Assembly (NCBI RefSeq): GCF_032854445.1
Contig: NC_088295.1
Span: forward strand, 22,495,385 to 22,555,384
Length of the DNA stretch: 60,000 bases
Reading direction: 5' to 3'
DNA from: Liolophura sinensis
Taxonomy: Eukaryota; Mollusca; Polyplacophora; Chitonida; Chitonidae
Under the pieces are notes generated by a model. It made no database searches. It saw only the letters and a program-made list of their open reading frames with translations, and had not been told where the DNA came from. The stretch's first letter is position 1; every line of letters begins with the position of its first letter. Of the stretch, positions 58,401 to 60,000 are shown in pieces. A program made the position numbers and the translations under genes.

Positions 58401-58989
58401 AAAGCCTGGATCTGTTTATAACGTTCAACAACAAAGCCTAGAGTTGGAAACTGGCAGCTTCCATAACTGATCAGTTGATCTGCAAGTAACTCTGGGAACT
58501 TCTTCTGTAGGCGTAATGTCTGGAAACGTGTAAATGATGCTCCTGAAGATACAAAGTAATATCTAGTCAAAGAACTCATCCTTTTGCAGTTTCAGATAAA
58601 TTGTATTCATGTGAACTAGACAAAAAAAAGTAAACGTGTTTAATGATATAACTGACGCCCTTTGTTGTTTCAGTTTGACCTAATTAATGTTGAACATTAT
58701 CCCATGTTGAGCACCTCTTACATGTGACCTATCTACAATCACATAGAATGACTTAAAGATCTCAATGACATTTTCAAATTTTGAACATAGAACTCATAGT
58801 GAGGGCTGACAACTATATACTTTTCTTCAATTCCCAGGACTGAAATATGTGTAACATACAAAACTGATCAGGCTGGATAAGTTTATTAAACACTCACCTA
58901 TCCTTAGATCCAGTTCTGAGCGCACATCCACAGCATCGCTCACATTACGATCAGGTTGCTGAAGGTTTCGACAAGCCTGCTCCACAGAC
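13444..58989 (-). CDS. TOP3A: DNA topoisomerase III alpha, 25 exons, 5' part outside window
   Basis: Type IA topoisomerase. It nicks single-stranded DNA through a 5'-phosphotyrosine link and, with BLM-type helicase and RMI1, dissolves double Holliday junctions in the nucleus. An isoform also serves mitochondria (family knowledge). Joined exons (high to low): 58989-58898, 58542-58372, 58113-58068, 57516-57462, 56978-56904, 55595-55415, 55075-54969, 54467-54357, 53566-53492, 51177-51127, 50369-50291, 49653-49540, 49155-49086, 26469-26441, 21564-21506, 20808-20742, 20531-20444, 19421-19322, 18650-18577, 17364-17216, 16794-16329, 15426-15337, 15011-14908, 14292-14098, 13481-13444. They total 2686 bases, 894 codons plus stop, with all phases compatible. 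The TOPRIM domain is not in the window. The C-terminus is complete, with two topoisomerase zinc fingers, two GRF fingers and a CCHC knuckle, as in human TOP3A. Two introns are swollen by the p53 array and a minisatellite. Confidence 0.95.
13685..13920 (-). mobile_element. Decayed SINE fragment
   Basis: Shares GTCGTACTCAAGAATATTTTAC and CATTATGGTTAGATGAAACC-like blocks with the better copies at 9.9 and 54.5 kb. Lies in the last TOP3A intron. Confidence 0.4.
14098..14292 (-). CDS. TOP3A: TOP3A exon, glycine-rich tail and NLS-like motif
   Basis: Gly/Arg/Ser-rich stretch, then [20 protein letters not shown] is a likely nuclear localisation signal and C-x2-C starts a CCHC knuckle finished in the last exon. 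Confidence 0.82.
14770..14895 (-). mobile_element. Second tRNA-like SINE family, fragment
   Basis: On the minus strand, near 14880, it reads GTGGTAGGGTGGTTAAG (A-box-like), then TTCAAGGAACCGCC and GGCTCAGTCCCA (B-box-like). Different from the main SINE. It starts a few bases inside the intron after the GC donor. Confidence 0.4.
14908..15011 (-). CDS. TOP3A: TOP3A exon, 3' half of second GRF finger, GC donor
   Basis: Gives [20 protein letters not shown] and a C-x-FFQW end. Phase demands the ATAAG acceptor at 15012. The exon ends at AAG/GCAAGT, the consensus of a GC-AG intron. Reading through gives unrelated sequence. Confidence 0.85.
15337..15426 (-). CDS. TOP3A: TOP3A exon, 5' half of second GRF finger
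   Basis: Gives a polar linker and [11 protein letters not shown]. Found by phase. A different frame of the same bases looks open but has no family similarity. Confidence 0.85.
15560..16215. repeat. 41-bp minisatellite in TOP3A intron
   Basis: The core (about 15780-16030) has near-perfect 41-bp units of the form GGTCCAGGAAACCAAGCAGA then GCTGAGAGGCAATCGCTGACA. Degenerate units extend on both sides with AACCAAGCAGAGC as the marker. About 14-16 units. The period is not a multiple of three, so open frames seen through it are incidental. Confidence 0.85.
16329..16794 (-). CDS. TOP3A: TOP3A exon, linker and first GRF zinc finger
   Basis: A 466-base exon. After a low-complexity Ser/Gly/Asn linker it encodes [17 protein letters not shown] then [20 protein letters not shown]. 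This is a GRF-type finger, known in the family to bind single-stranded DNA. Confidence 0.93.
17040..17190 (-). mobile_element. Decayed SINE fragment
   Basis: Weak match: TTATTCATT tail, AGAGAATATTTC, GTGGAAGGAAACC and ACCATCTGCAAGTTG in the right order. Its right end approaches the exon at 17216-17364. Confidence 0.35.
17216..17364 (-). CDS. TOP3A: TOP3A exon, end of second finger and serine-rich linker
   Basis: Starts with [13 protein letters not shown] (second cysteine pair), then a Ser/Thr/Gln-rich linker. The donor is a GTTTGT. Confidence 0.88.
17815..17860 (-). mobile_element. SINE tail remnant
   Basis: TATTGTTTAACACCATACTCAAGAT only. Confidence 0.3.
18180..18325. repeat. Tandem duplication of about 74 bp
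   Basis: The block from AATATACATAGTT through GGTGGAATATAAATTCTGAC and AGAAAAGGT occurs twice, starting near 18186 and 18260, in the intron between the exons at 18577-18650 and 17216-17364. Confidence 0.75.
18577..18650 (-). CDS. TOP3A: TOP3A exon, second zinc finger
   Basis: Gives [17 protein letters not shown]. With the preceding C-I-V it forms a C-x2-C pair. Confidence 0.88.
18753..19006 (-). mobile_element. tRNA-derived SINE, decayed full length
   Basis: Starts with GACTGGTGTTTAACACCGTA and ends with AACCATCTGAGCCAGCAAGG, whose reverse complement is an A-box-like tRNA head. The middle is diverged. Confidence 0.5.
19322..19421 (-). CDS. TOP3A: TOP3A exon, first zinc finger (3' half)
   Basis: Gives [19 protein letters not shown], supplying the second C-x4-C pair, then TCIV, whose cysteine starts the second finger. 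Confidence 0.9.
19525..19645 (-). mobile_element. SINE fragment
   Basis: GATTGTTGTTTAATGCAATACTCAAGATTTTTTCAC-like tail half and a short body. The head is missing. Confidence 0.4.
19646..20443. other. TOP3A intron, featureless
   Basis: No gene, repeat or motif recognised. Short open frames on both strands overlap one another and lack similarity. Confidence 0.4.
20444..20531 (-). CDS. TOP3A: TOP3A exon, first topoisomerase zinc finger (5' half)
   Basis: Contains [18 protein letters not shown]. The C-x2-C pair is the first half of a C4 topoisomerase finger completed in the next exon. Confidence 0.9.
20742..20808 (-). CDS. TOP3A: TOP3A exon, 67 bases
   Basis: Gives [12 protein letters not shown], the end of the catalytic core. 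Confidence 0.88.
21220..21395 (-). mobile_element. SINE fragment
   Basis: TTTTACCCCGTACTCAAACATAATTCACTTAT-like tail, GGAGGGAAGAAACC, ACGACCATCCACAGTTTGCT and AAGCCAGTATGAG in order. The tRNA-like head is absent. Confidence 0.55.
21506..21564 (-). CDS. TOP3A: TOP3A exon, 59 bases
   Basis: Gives [17 protein letters not shown]. It closes the intron filled by the 66-bp minisatellite. Confidence 0.88.
21765..25930. repeat. 66-bp minisatellite with higher-order structure
   Basis: About 63 tandem copies of a 66-bp unit containing GTTACACTATGTATGGTACA, TGTGGATACAGGGGTGATGA and CAGGCTCATGTTTTGTCTAC. Diagnostic variants recur 858 bp apart, i.e. 13 units: GATAACAGG at ~22410 and ~23268, ATAGTACATG at ~22718 and ~23576, the shortened CTACACAAGTTAC at ~23028 and ~23886. 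A 13-unit block therefore duplicated as a whole. Because 66 is 22 codons, two + frames stay open for up to 735 codons. I do not regard these as genes. It fills most of the TOP3A intron 21565-26440. Confidence 0.95.
26045..26145 (-). mobile_element. SINE fragment
   Basis: TTTGATTAGTGTTTACACCA, CTCAAGAATATTTCACTTAT, CATTATAGTGGGAGGAAAAG and AAAGTCTGGGGGAAC, the tail half of the family. Confidence 0.55.
26441..26469 (-). CDS. TOP3A: TOP3A microexon, 29 bases, after the p53-bearing intron
   Basis: CAG acceptor after a C/T-rich tract and a GTAAGTG donor. Gives [10 protein letters not shown] in phase with both neighbours, matching the family's C-D-G-K-K-D block. Confidence 0.85.
26470..28399. other. 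TOP3A intron between microexon and p53 array
   Basis: Non-coding. Between about 27610 and 27890 a ~110-bp motif (AAGCTTAACCTTCAATC, then TGTGTATTTACACACCA-like) occurs about three times in degenerate tandem. The rest is unremarkable. Confidence 0.45.
28946..28954 (+). promoter_or_regulatory. TATA-like box conserved in every p53 unit
   Basis: AATAAAAGG, one mismatch from TATAAAAGG, 24 bases before the first ATG. The same element is at about 31793, 34653, 37499, 40345, 43197 and 46049. If it works as a TATA box, initiation about 30 bases downstream falls just after the first ATG and would leave Met13 as the first codon of the mRNA. Inference only. Confidence 0.35.
28970..30027 (+). pseudogene. 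p53: p53 copy 1, frameshifted; possible N-truncated p53
   Basis: Relative to the other copies, 10 bases are missing near 29199 (CAGCACAGT joined to CACCAAGTCC). The N-terminal frame with the MDM2-type box is thus separated from the DNA-binding domain and runs out of frame to a stop at 29680. The downstream frame is intact from 29278 to 30027 (249 codons). Its ATG at 29278 is new: ATA in other copies became ATG. A protein from this ATG would lack the transactivation region and the very start of the DNA-binding domain but keep zinc ligands, NLS and tetramerisation helix, a delta-N-like form. Ends in the short TFTADK tail. AATAAA at 30180-30185. Also L66 and H73 relative to copy 2. It may be simply dead. 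Confidence 0.85.
30031..31080 (+). repeat. Internal duplication in the 3' part of each p53 unit
   Basis: A block that begins TGCAATGGAACATACACCCA (30031) recurs about 538 bases later (30569), with the same order: GTTCACTGTTATGTCTGCT, AATAAAAGCCTATATA, CCAAAAATTCTTAAT, an A-rich tract, then GTTACCCTATCTATGATG. The same pair follows every copy except the last, which is cut short. The block starts within the codons of the long p53 C-terminus (AMEHTPIAL in copies 6 and 7). Confidence 0.85.
30180..30185 (+). terminator. p53 polyadenylation signal, copy 1 (same in all units)
   Basis: AATAAA about 153 bases after the stop. Equivalents are at 33037, 35897, 38743, 41589, 44440 and 47295. A second AATAAA lies in the duplicated block about 0.5 kb further in complete units. 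Confidence 0.6.
31817..32884 (+). CDS. p53: p53 copy 2, intronless, 355 aa
   Basis: p53-family transcription factor. By family knowledge it binds DNA as a tetramer and controls stress, cell-cycle and apoptosis genes. Seen: MDM2-type box SFDSLWASL (36-43: F36, L39, W40, L43) in an acidic Ser-rich N-terminus; proline-rich 76-95; DNA-binding domain about 101-285 with zinc ligands C173, H176, C235, C239 and contact residues K117, R172, R245, R246, R269, C273, R276 (human K120, R175, R248, R249, R273, C277, R280). Human R282 is K278. Bipartite NLS is K298-R299 plus KRRK 311-314; tetramerisation strand-helix 321-349 starts DVFTLTVRG. No SAM domain follows. Start could be Met1 or Met13 (31853, better Kozak). 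Short TFTADK tail; N125 as in copy 7. Confidence 0.95.
   Translation: MSSFSRLTTTTTMSDNMFLSYPAMAENSLQNAGQSFDSLWASLEDLVHHYQSDEESSTGNSSLECSIDDNLSQQHSPLASPSPPLRQTNPHSVPSSTHYPGHYGFQIAFSPPKKDTKSTTWTYSNSFNKLYVRMATSCPIQFKTASPPPSGTLIRATAIYKEPQHIQHVVTRCPNHASCLQHNESHPAPSHLIRSDHPLAAYVEDPFTNRHSVVIPHQTAQVGSEWTVNLYQFMCLGSCVGGPNRRPMQIVFTLEYEHTVLGRAAVDVRICACPGRDKRVDENSLSSNPTVTKRTQCKRPLNQDTSLMHTKRRKQSKPDSDVFTLTVRGQENYDLLCRLRDSLELAAFLTFTADK
34677..35744 (+). CDS. p53: p53 copy 3, intronless, 355 aa
   Basis: Same architecture as copy 2. Differs by S125 for N125 and by silent changes. The protein is identical to copies 4 and 5. Short TFTADK C-terminus. Downstream (near 36180) it shares with copy 4 a 14-base deletion in TTGTTTACTTTC. 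First ATG 34677; Met13 at 34713; AATAAA at 35897. Intact, with all DNA-contact and zinc residues. Confidence 0.95.
   Translation: MSSFSRLTTTTTMSDNMFLSYPAMAENSLQNAGQSFDSLWASLEDLVHHYQSDEESSTGNSSLECSIDDNLSQQHSPLASPSPPLRQTNPHSVPSSTHYPGHYGFQIAFSPPKKDTKSTTWTYSSSFNKLYVRMATSCPIQFKTASPPPSGTLIRATAIYKEPQHIQHVVTRCPNHASCLQHNESHPAPSHLIRSDHPLAAYVEDPFTNRHSVVIPHQTAQVGSEWTVNLYQFMCLGSCVGGPNRRPMQIVFTLEYEHTVLGRAAVDVRICACPGRDKRVDENSLSSNPTVTKRTQCKRPLNQDTSLMHTKRRKQSKPDSDVFTLTVRGQENYDLLCRLRDSLELAAFLTFTADK
37523..38590 (+). CDS. p53: p53 copy 4, intronless, 355 aa
   Basis: Protein identical to copies 3 and 5. The 2846-base spacing to both neighbours equals that between 4 and 5, so this looks like the most recent amplification. 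Shares the 14-base downstream deletion with copy 3 (near 39027). Met13 at 37559; AATAAA at 38743. Confidence 0.95.
   Translation: MSSFSRLTTTTTMSDNMFLSYPAMAENSLQNAGQSFDSLWASLEDLVHHYQSDEESSTGNSSLECSIDDNLSQQHSPLASPSPPLRQTNPHSVPSSTHYPGHYGFQIAFSPPKKDTKSTTWTYSSSFNKLYVRMATSCPIQFKTASPPPSGTLIRATAIYKEPQHIQHVVTRCPNHASCLQHNESHPAPSHLIRSDHPLAAYVEDPFTNRHSVVIPHQTAQVGSEWTVNLYQFMCLGSCVGGPNRRPMQIVFTLEYEHTVLGRAAVDVRICACPGRDKRVDENSLSSNPTVTKRTQCKRPLNQDTSLMHTKRRKQSKPDSDVFTLTVRGQENYDLLCRLRDSLELAAFLTFTADK
40369..41436 (+). CDS. p53: p53 copy 5, intronless, 355 aa
   Basis: Coding region as in copies 3 and 4. Its downstream flank lacks their 14-base deletion and instead resembles the flank of copy 6 (TACAAGGAGTATTAC, TTTTGCAAACTC). 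A recombination or conversion boundary therefore lies between its coding region and that flank. Met13 at 40405; AATAAA at 41589. Confidence 0.95.
   Translation: MSSFSRLTTTTTMSDNMFLSYPAMAENSLQNAGQSFDSLWASLEDLVHHYQSDEESSTGNSSLECSIDDNLSQQHSPLASPSPPLRQTNPHSVPSSTHYPGHYGFQIAFSPPKKDTKSTTWTYSSSFNKLYVRMATSCPIQFKTASPPPSGTLIRATAIYKEPQHIQHVVTRCPNHASCLQHNESHPAPSHLIRSDHPLAAYVEDPFTNRHSVVIPHQTAQVGSEWTVNLYQFMCLGSCVGGPNRRPMQIVFTLEYEHTVLGRAAVDVRICACPGRDKRVDENSLSSNPTVTKRTQCKRPLNQDTSLMHTKRRKQSKPDSDVFTLTVRGQENYDLLCRLRDSLELAAFLTFTADK
43257..44321 (+). CDS. p53: p53 copy 6, 354 aa from the second ATG, long C-terminus
   Basis: The first ATG seen in other copies is ACG here (43221), so translation must start at 43257, the equivalent of Met13. 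This removes only 12 Ser/Thr-rich residues and leaves the MDM2-type box intact. Ends with the long tail [17 protein letters not shown]. Changes against copy 2 (its numbering): T97I, N125S, S185N, R194H (human R196), S284Y, P289S and an FL-to-LF swap near the start. R194H is in the DNA-binding core and could affect stability. Zinc ligands and DNA contacts are unchanged. AATAAA at 44440. Confidence 0.93.
   Translation: MSDNMLFSYPAMAENSLQNAGQSFDSLWASLEDLVHHYQSDEESSTGNSSLECSIDDNLSQQHSPLASPSPPLRQTNPHSVPSSIHYPGHYGFQIAFSPPKKDTKSTTWTYSSSFNKLYVRMATSCPIQFKTASPPPSGTLIRATAIYKEPQHIQHVVTRCPNHASCLQHNENHPAPSHLIHSDHPLAAYVEDPFTNRHSVVIPHQTAQVGSEWTVNLYQFMCLGSCVGGPNRRPMQIVFTLEYEHTVLGRAAVDVRICACPGRDKRVDENYLSSNSTVTKRTQCKRPLNQDTSLMHTKRRKQSKPDSDVFTLTVRGQENYDLLCRLRDSLELAAFLASQPTSNGAMEHTPIAL
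46073..47173 (+). CDS. p53: p53 copy 7, intronless, 366 aa, long C-terminus
   Basis: Both ATGs present (46073 and 46109) and the long tail [17 protein letters not shown] retained, so this is the longest and perhaps most ancestral form. Differs from copy 2 by L66 for S66, P289S and a T-to-A change before QCKRP. Keeps N125 like copy 2. AATAAA at 47295. The following sequence diverges from the other units after about 47320. Confidence 0.95.
   Translation: MSSFSRLTTTTTMSDNMFLSYPAMAENSLQNAGQSFDSLWASLEDLVHHYQSDEESSTGNSSLECLIDDNLSQQHSPLASPSPPLRQTNPHSVPSSTHYPGHYGFQIAFSPPKKDTKSTTWTYSNSFNKLYVRMATSCPIQFKTASPPPSGTLIRATAIYKEPQHIQHVVTRCPNHASCLQHNESHPAPSHLIRSDHPLAAYVEDPFTNRHSVVIPHQTAQVGSEWTVNLYQFMCLGSCVGGPNRRPMQIVFTLEYEHTVLGRAAVDVRICACPGRDKRVDENSLSSNSTVTKRAQCKRPLNQDTSLMHTKRRKQSKPDSDVFTLTVRGQENYDLLCRLRDSLELAAFLASQPRSNGAMEHTPIAL
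47320..47500 (+). repeat. Degenerate end of the p53 array (partial eighth unit)
   Basis: After copy 7 the downstream block is diverged (TTAACTTTTTTGACTTAGAT, then AATGAAACC). It then jumps across most of a unit to a sequence like TAGCTCTTTGTCATTATGTA of the next unit's upstream part (here TAGCTCTTTCTCATTCTCTA), and ends near 47500. An internal deletion of a former eighth unit is the simplest reading. Confidence 0.6.
47737..48037 (+). other. Unassigned open frame next to the p53 array
   Basis: An open frame of about 98 codons from just after a TGA at 47737 to a stop at 48035-48037. It has a plausible protein composition ([18 protein letters not shown]), an AG upstream (CTGCAAG) and an AATAAA about 90 bases later. 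I recognise no family. It could be a terminal exon, a retrocopied fragment or chance. Confidence 0.3.
48038..49085. other. TOP3A intron, right of the p53 array
   Basis: AT-rich non-coding DNA with AATAAA near 48127. No further recognisable feature before the TOP3A donor at 49085. Confidence 0.4.
49086..49155 (-). CDS. TOP3A: TOP3A exon before the p53-bearing intron
   Basis: Gives [17 protein letters not shown]. The GTAAGTAG donor at 49085 opens a 22.6-kb intron that contains the p53 array. Confidence 0.9.
49540..49653 (-). CDS. TOP3A: TOP3A exon
   Basis: Gives [19 protein letters not shown] and the conserved GMGLVEG turn. Confidence 0.92.
49755..49775. repeat. AT microsatellite
   Basis: Run of TA dinucleotides in a TOP3A intron. 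Confidence 0.8.
50291..50369 (-). CDS. TOP3A: TOP3A exon
   Basis: Gives [17 protein letters not shown], followed in the next exon by TDATHAEHI. Confidence 0.92.
51127..51177 (-). CDS. TOP3A: TOP3A exon, 51 bases
   Basis: Gives [17 protein letters not shown]. The acceptor lies beside an AATCTAAA simple repeat (51180-51240). Confidence 0.85.
51178..53491. other. TOP3A intron, 2.3 kb
   Basis: AATCTAAA simple repeat at 51180-51240. Near 52590 and 52707 a block like GTTACCATGACAACC then GTGGACAAATGTG is repeated once at ~116-bp spacing. No coding signal. Confidence 0.45.
53492..53566 (-). CDS. TOP3A: TOP3A exon
   Basis: Gives [18 protein letters not shown]. The phase requires the TTAG acceptor at 53567-53568 rather than the CAG six bases inside. 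Confidence 0.88.
54357..54467 (-). CDS. TOP3A: TOP3A exon
   Basis: Gives [18 protein letters not shown]. Phase 0 to 0, with a GTCAGT donor. Confidence 0.9.
54511..54740 (-). mobile_element. tRNA-derived SINE, nearly full
   Basis: Tail ATTTATTTGATTGGTGTTTA on the left. On the right, a head whose reverse complement reads CCTCCGTGGCTGAGGTTGTT (A-box-like) and GAATTCAGGTCC (B-box-like). This is the best tRNA-like head in the window and gives the family its orientation. Confidence 0.7.
54969..55075 (-). CDS. TOP3A: TOP3A exon
   Basis: Contains [14 protein letters not shown], the conserved H-P-P-I-H-P loop of the type IA core. Confidence 0.92.
55415..55595 (-). CDS. TOP3A: TOP3A exon with catalytic tyrosine
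   Basis: Contains [13 protein letters not shown]. The tyrosine before PRTET is the type IA active-site nucleophile (Tyr362 in human TOP3A). The neighbouring arginine is also conserved, so the enzyme should be catalytically competent. Confidence 0.95.
55615..55800. repeat. ~32-bp degenerate tandem repeat
   Basis: About five units of the form AATACAAACGGAAGTCTTCC then AGGCTATCAATA, in the TOP3A intron upstream of the catalytic exon. Stray single units recur near 56260 and 56425. Confidence 0.7.
55801..56903. other. TOP3A intron, featureless
   Basis: No coding or structural feature recognised apart from stray repeat units. Confidence 0.4.
56904..56978 (-). CDS. TOP3A: TOP3A exon, 75 bases
   Basis: Gives [17 protein letters not shown], directly before the catalytic exon. 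Phase 0 at both ends. Confidence 0.9.
57462..57516 (-). CDS. TOP3A: TOP3A exon, 55 bases
   Basis: Gives [15 protein letters not shown]. Canonical CAG acceptor and GTAAGT donor. Confidence 0.88.
58068..58113 (-). CDS. TOP3A: TOP3A exon, 46 bases
   Basis: Gives [12 protein letters not shown] across the junctions. Too short to find by ORF length. Identified by phase and family similarity. Confidence 0.85.
58372..58542 (-). CDS. TOP3A: TOP3A exon
   Basis: Encodes [19 protein letters not shown], a signature of the type IA core. The exon ends at the GTTTGC donor after FWKIK. The open frame continues past it but departs from the family. Confidence 0.9.
58898..58989 (-). CDS. TOP3A: TOP3A exon (first in window)
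   Basis: Encodes the block ending [14 protein letters not shown], which follows the TOPRIM domain in the family. Acceptor CAG at 58990 side, donor GTGAGTG. Enters with the last base of a codon, so upstream exons exist beyond 60000. Confidence 0.9.
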
Positions 58990-60000
58990 CTGAAGAATTA
59001 ACGCACATGACAGTAAACTTTTAACCTCTCAAATTAACTTGATACATGTACAATCTTAACTAAACTAAACTGGCTACTTTTGGCCTACCTCCACTACAAA
59101 TATCATGGCATAACAAATAATAACCAGGTTGTACTCACTACTGTAAGTCTTCGACCTTTTCAAATGCTCATAAGATGTTTATTCAAGCATATTGTGAGAT
59201 CATTATTCTGTGTTGTCCACATATACAATTATGCATTTTGTGAAGACTTGGAATTGGCCAACTCAACCGATCTAAATGTAGTTTTATATTAAAAATCAAA
59301 TTTAAAAGTTGGATAAATCACACTGATCTATTGAAAGTTGCCCTTTCACATAAAAAAATGTTGAGAAATTGTGGTATTTAAAGGGTGAGAGCCCTCAACA
59401 GCTGAGACATCCACAGGTTCTTTGGAATGGTGGCTAACCCCGATTAAAGAGGTCGGTTTAAGATCAGCCTCGTTTTTAGGTCAGGAAGCTGGTAAGGTAA
59501 CAAATGAAGGGGAAGAAAATTTCTTTAGGACAGTGTAGTTTTCCTTCATAAAAAATGTGACAGATGCTTTGGCATACTGCATAGAACATCAATAAAATAA
59601 TAAATATTTAAGATGTGACGCATGAAATTATCTCACAGTGGTAATGCACCATTTCCATACAAGGTGATTCCAGAAGAAAATACAACCAACCATAATACAA
59701 TTTGTGTTCCACGCATTAACAAATAAAGGGAGATAACAATGGAGATGAGTCGACTAAGGCCATATTTTTGACAGTTTAATAAAAAGACATAATCTTTAGA
59801 ATAAGATTAAATCCGACACTGAATAAACAATTAATATGAATTTCTAATTAAATTTAATACAAGTGAATTATACAGAAATGAATTTTGATAGGAGTAATGT
59901 GATTTGAAAATTATATAAGAATTATGCACTATGGGCATGTCCCACTTGCCTGAAAGAGGGGCTGAACCGCCACCTCCACTCAAGCTAGATAACCTGACCA
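58990..60000. other. TOP3A intron at the right edge
   Basis: AT-rich. No exon encoding the expected preceding block of TOP3A was found up to 60000, so this intron exceeds 1 kb and the TOPRIM-coding exons are outside the window. Confidence 0.6.

Overview
This window is animal nuclear DNA, most likely from a mollusc. It is AT-rich, has GT-AG introns and carries decayed tRNA-derived SINEs of a type I associate with molluscan genomes. Three gene systems can be read. (1) On the + strand, positions 46 to about 9330 hold a Chibby homologue (CBY1), with exons at 46-237, 6753-6868 and 7650-7733. Its first visible intron contains a dead BED-finger hAT-type DNA transposon (670-4915) with 13-bp terminal inverted repeats. 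(2) On the - strand, 25 consecutive coding exons from 58989 down to 13444 encode about 894 residues of DNA topoisomerase III alpha (TOP3A). They run from just after the TOPRIM region, through the catalytic tyrosine and two topoisomerase zinc fingers, to two GRF zinc fingers and a terminal CCHC knuckle. The 5' exons lie beyond the right edge. Every exon-exon phase agrees.

(3) The remarkable part is 28.4-47.5 kb. Seven intronless p53 genes sit head to tail, one every ~2.85 kb, inside a single 22.6-kb TOP3A intron (between the exons at 49086-49155 and 26441-26469) and on the opposite strand to TOP3A. Each copy keeps an acidic N-terminus with an F-x-x-L-W-x-x-L MDM2-type box, a p53 DNA-binding domain with all four zinc ligands, a bipartite nuclear localisation signal and a tetramerisation helix. 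None has a SAM domain. Copy 1 is frameshifted and copy 6 has lost the first ATG. Copies 1-5 have a short C-terminus made by an indel, while copies 6 and 7 have the long one. Copies 3-5 encode identical proteins. The arrangement looks like a retrocopied p53 that was then amplified in tandem and is still being homogenised. It resembles, independently, the TP53 retrogene expansion known in elephants.

The next TOP3A intron downstream (21565-26440) is almost all a 66-bp minisatellite (~63 units) with a 13-unit, 858-bp higher-order duplication. Another TOP3A intron holds a 41-bp minisatellite (about 15.6-16.2 kb). The rest is intronic or intergenic AT-rich DNA with SINE fragments, short tandem duplications and a foldback element near 6.1-6.7 kb. 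CBY1 and TOP3A converge on 9.3-13.4 kb, which holds their 3' UTRs and two SINEs.
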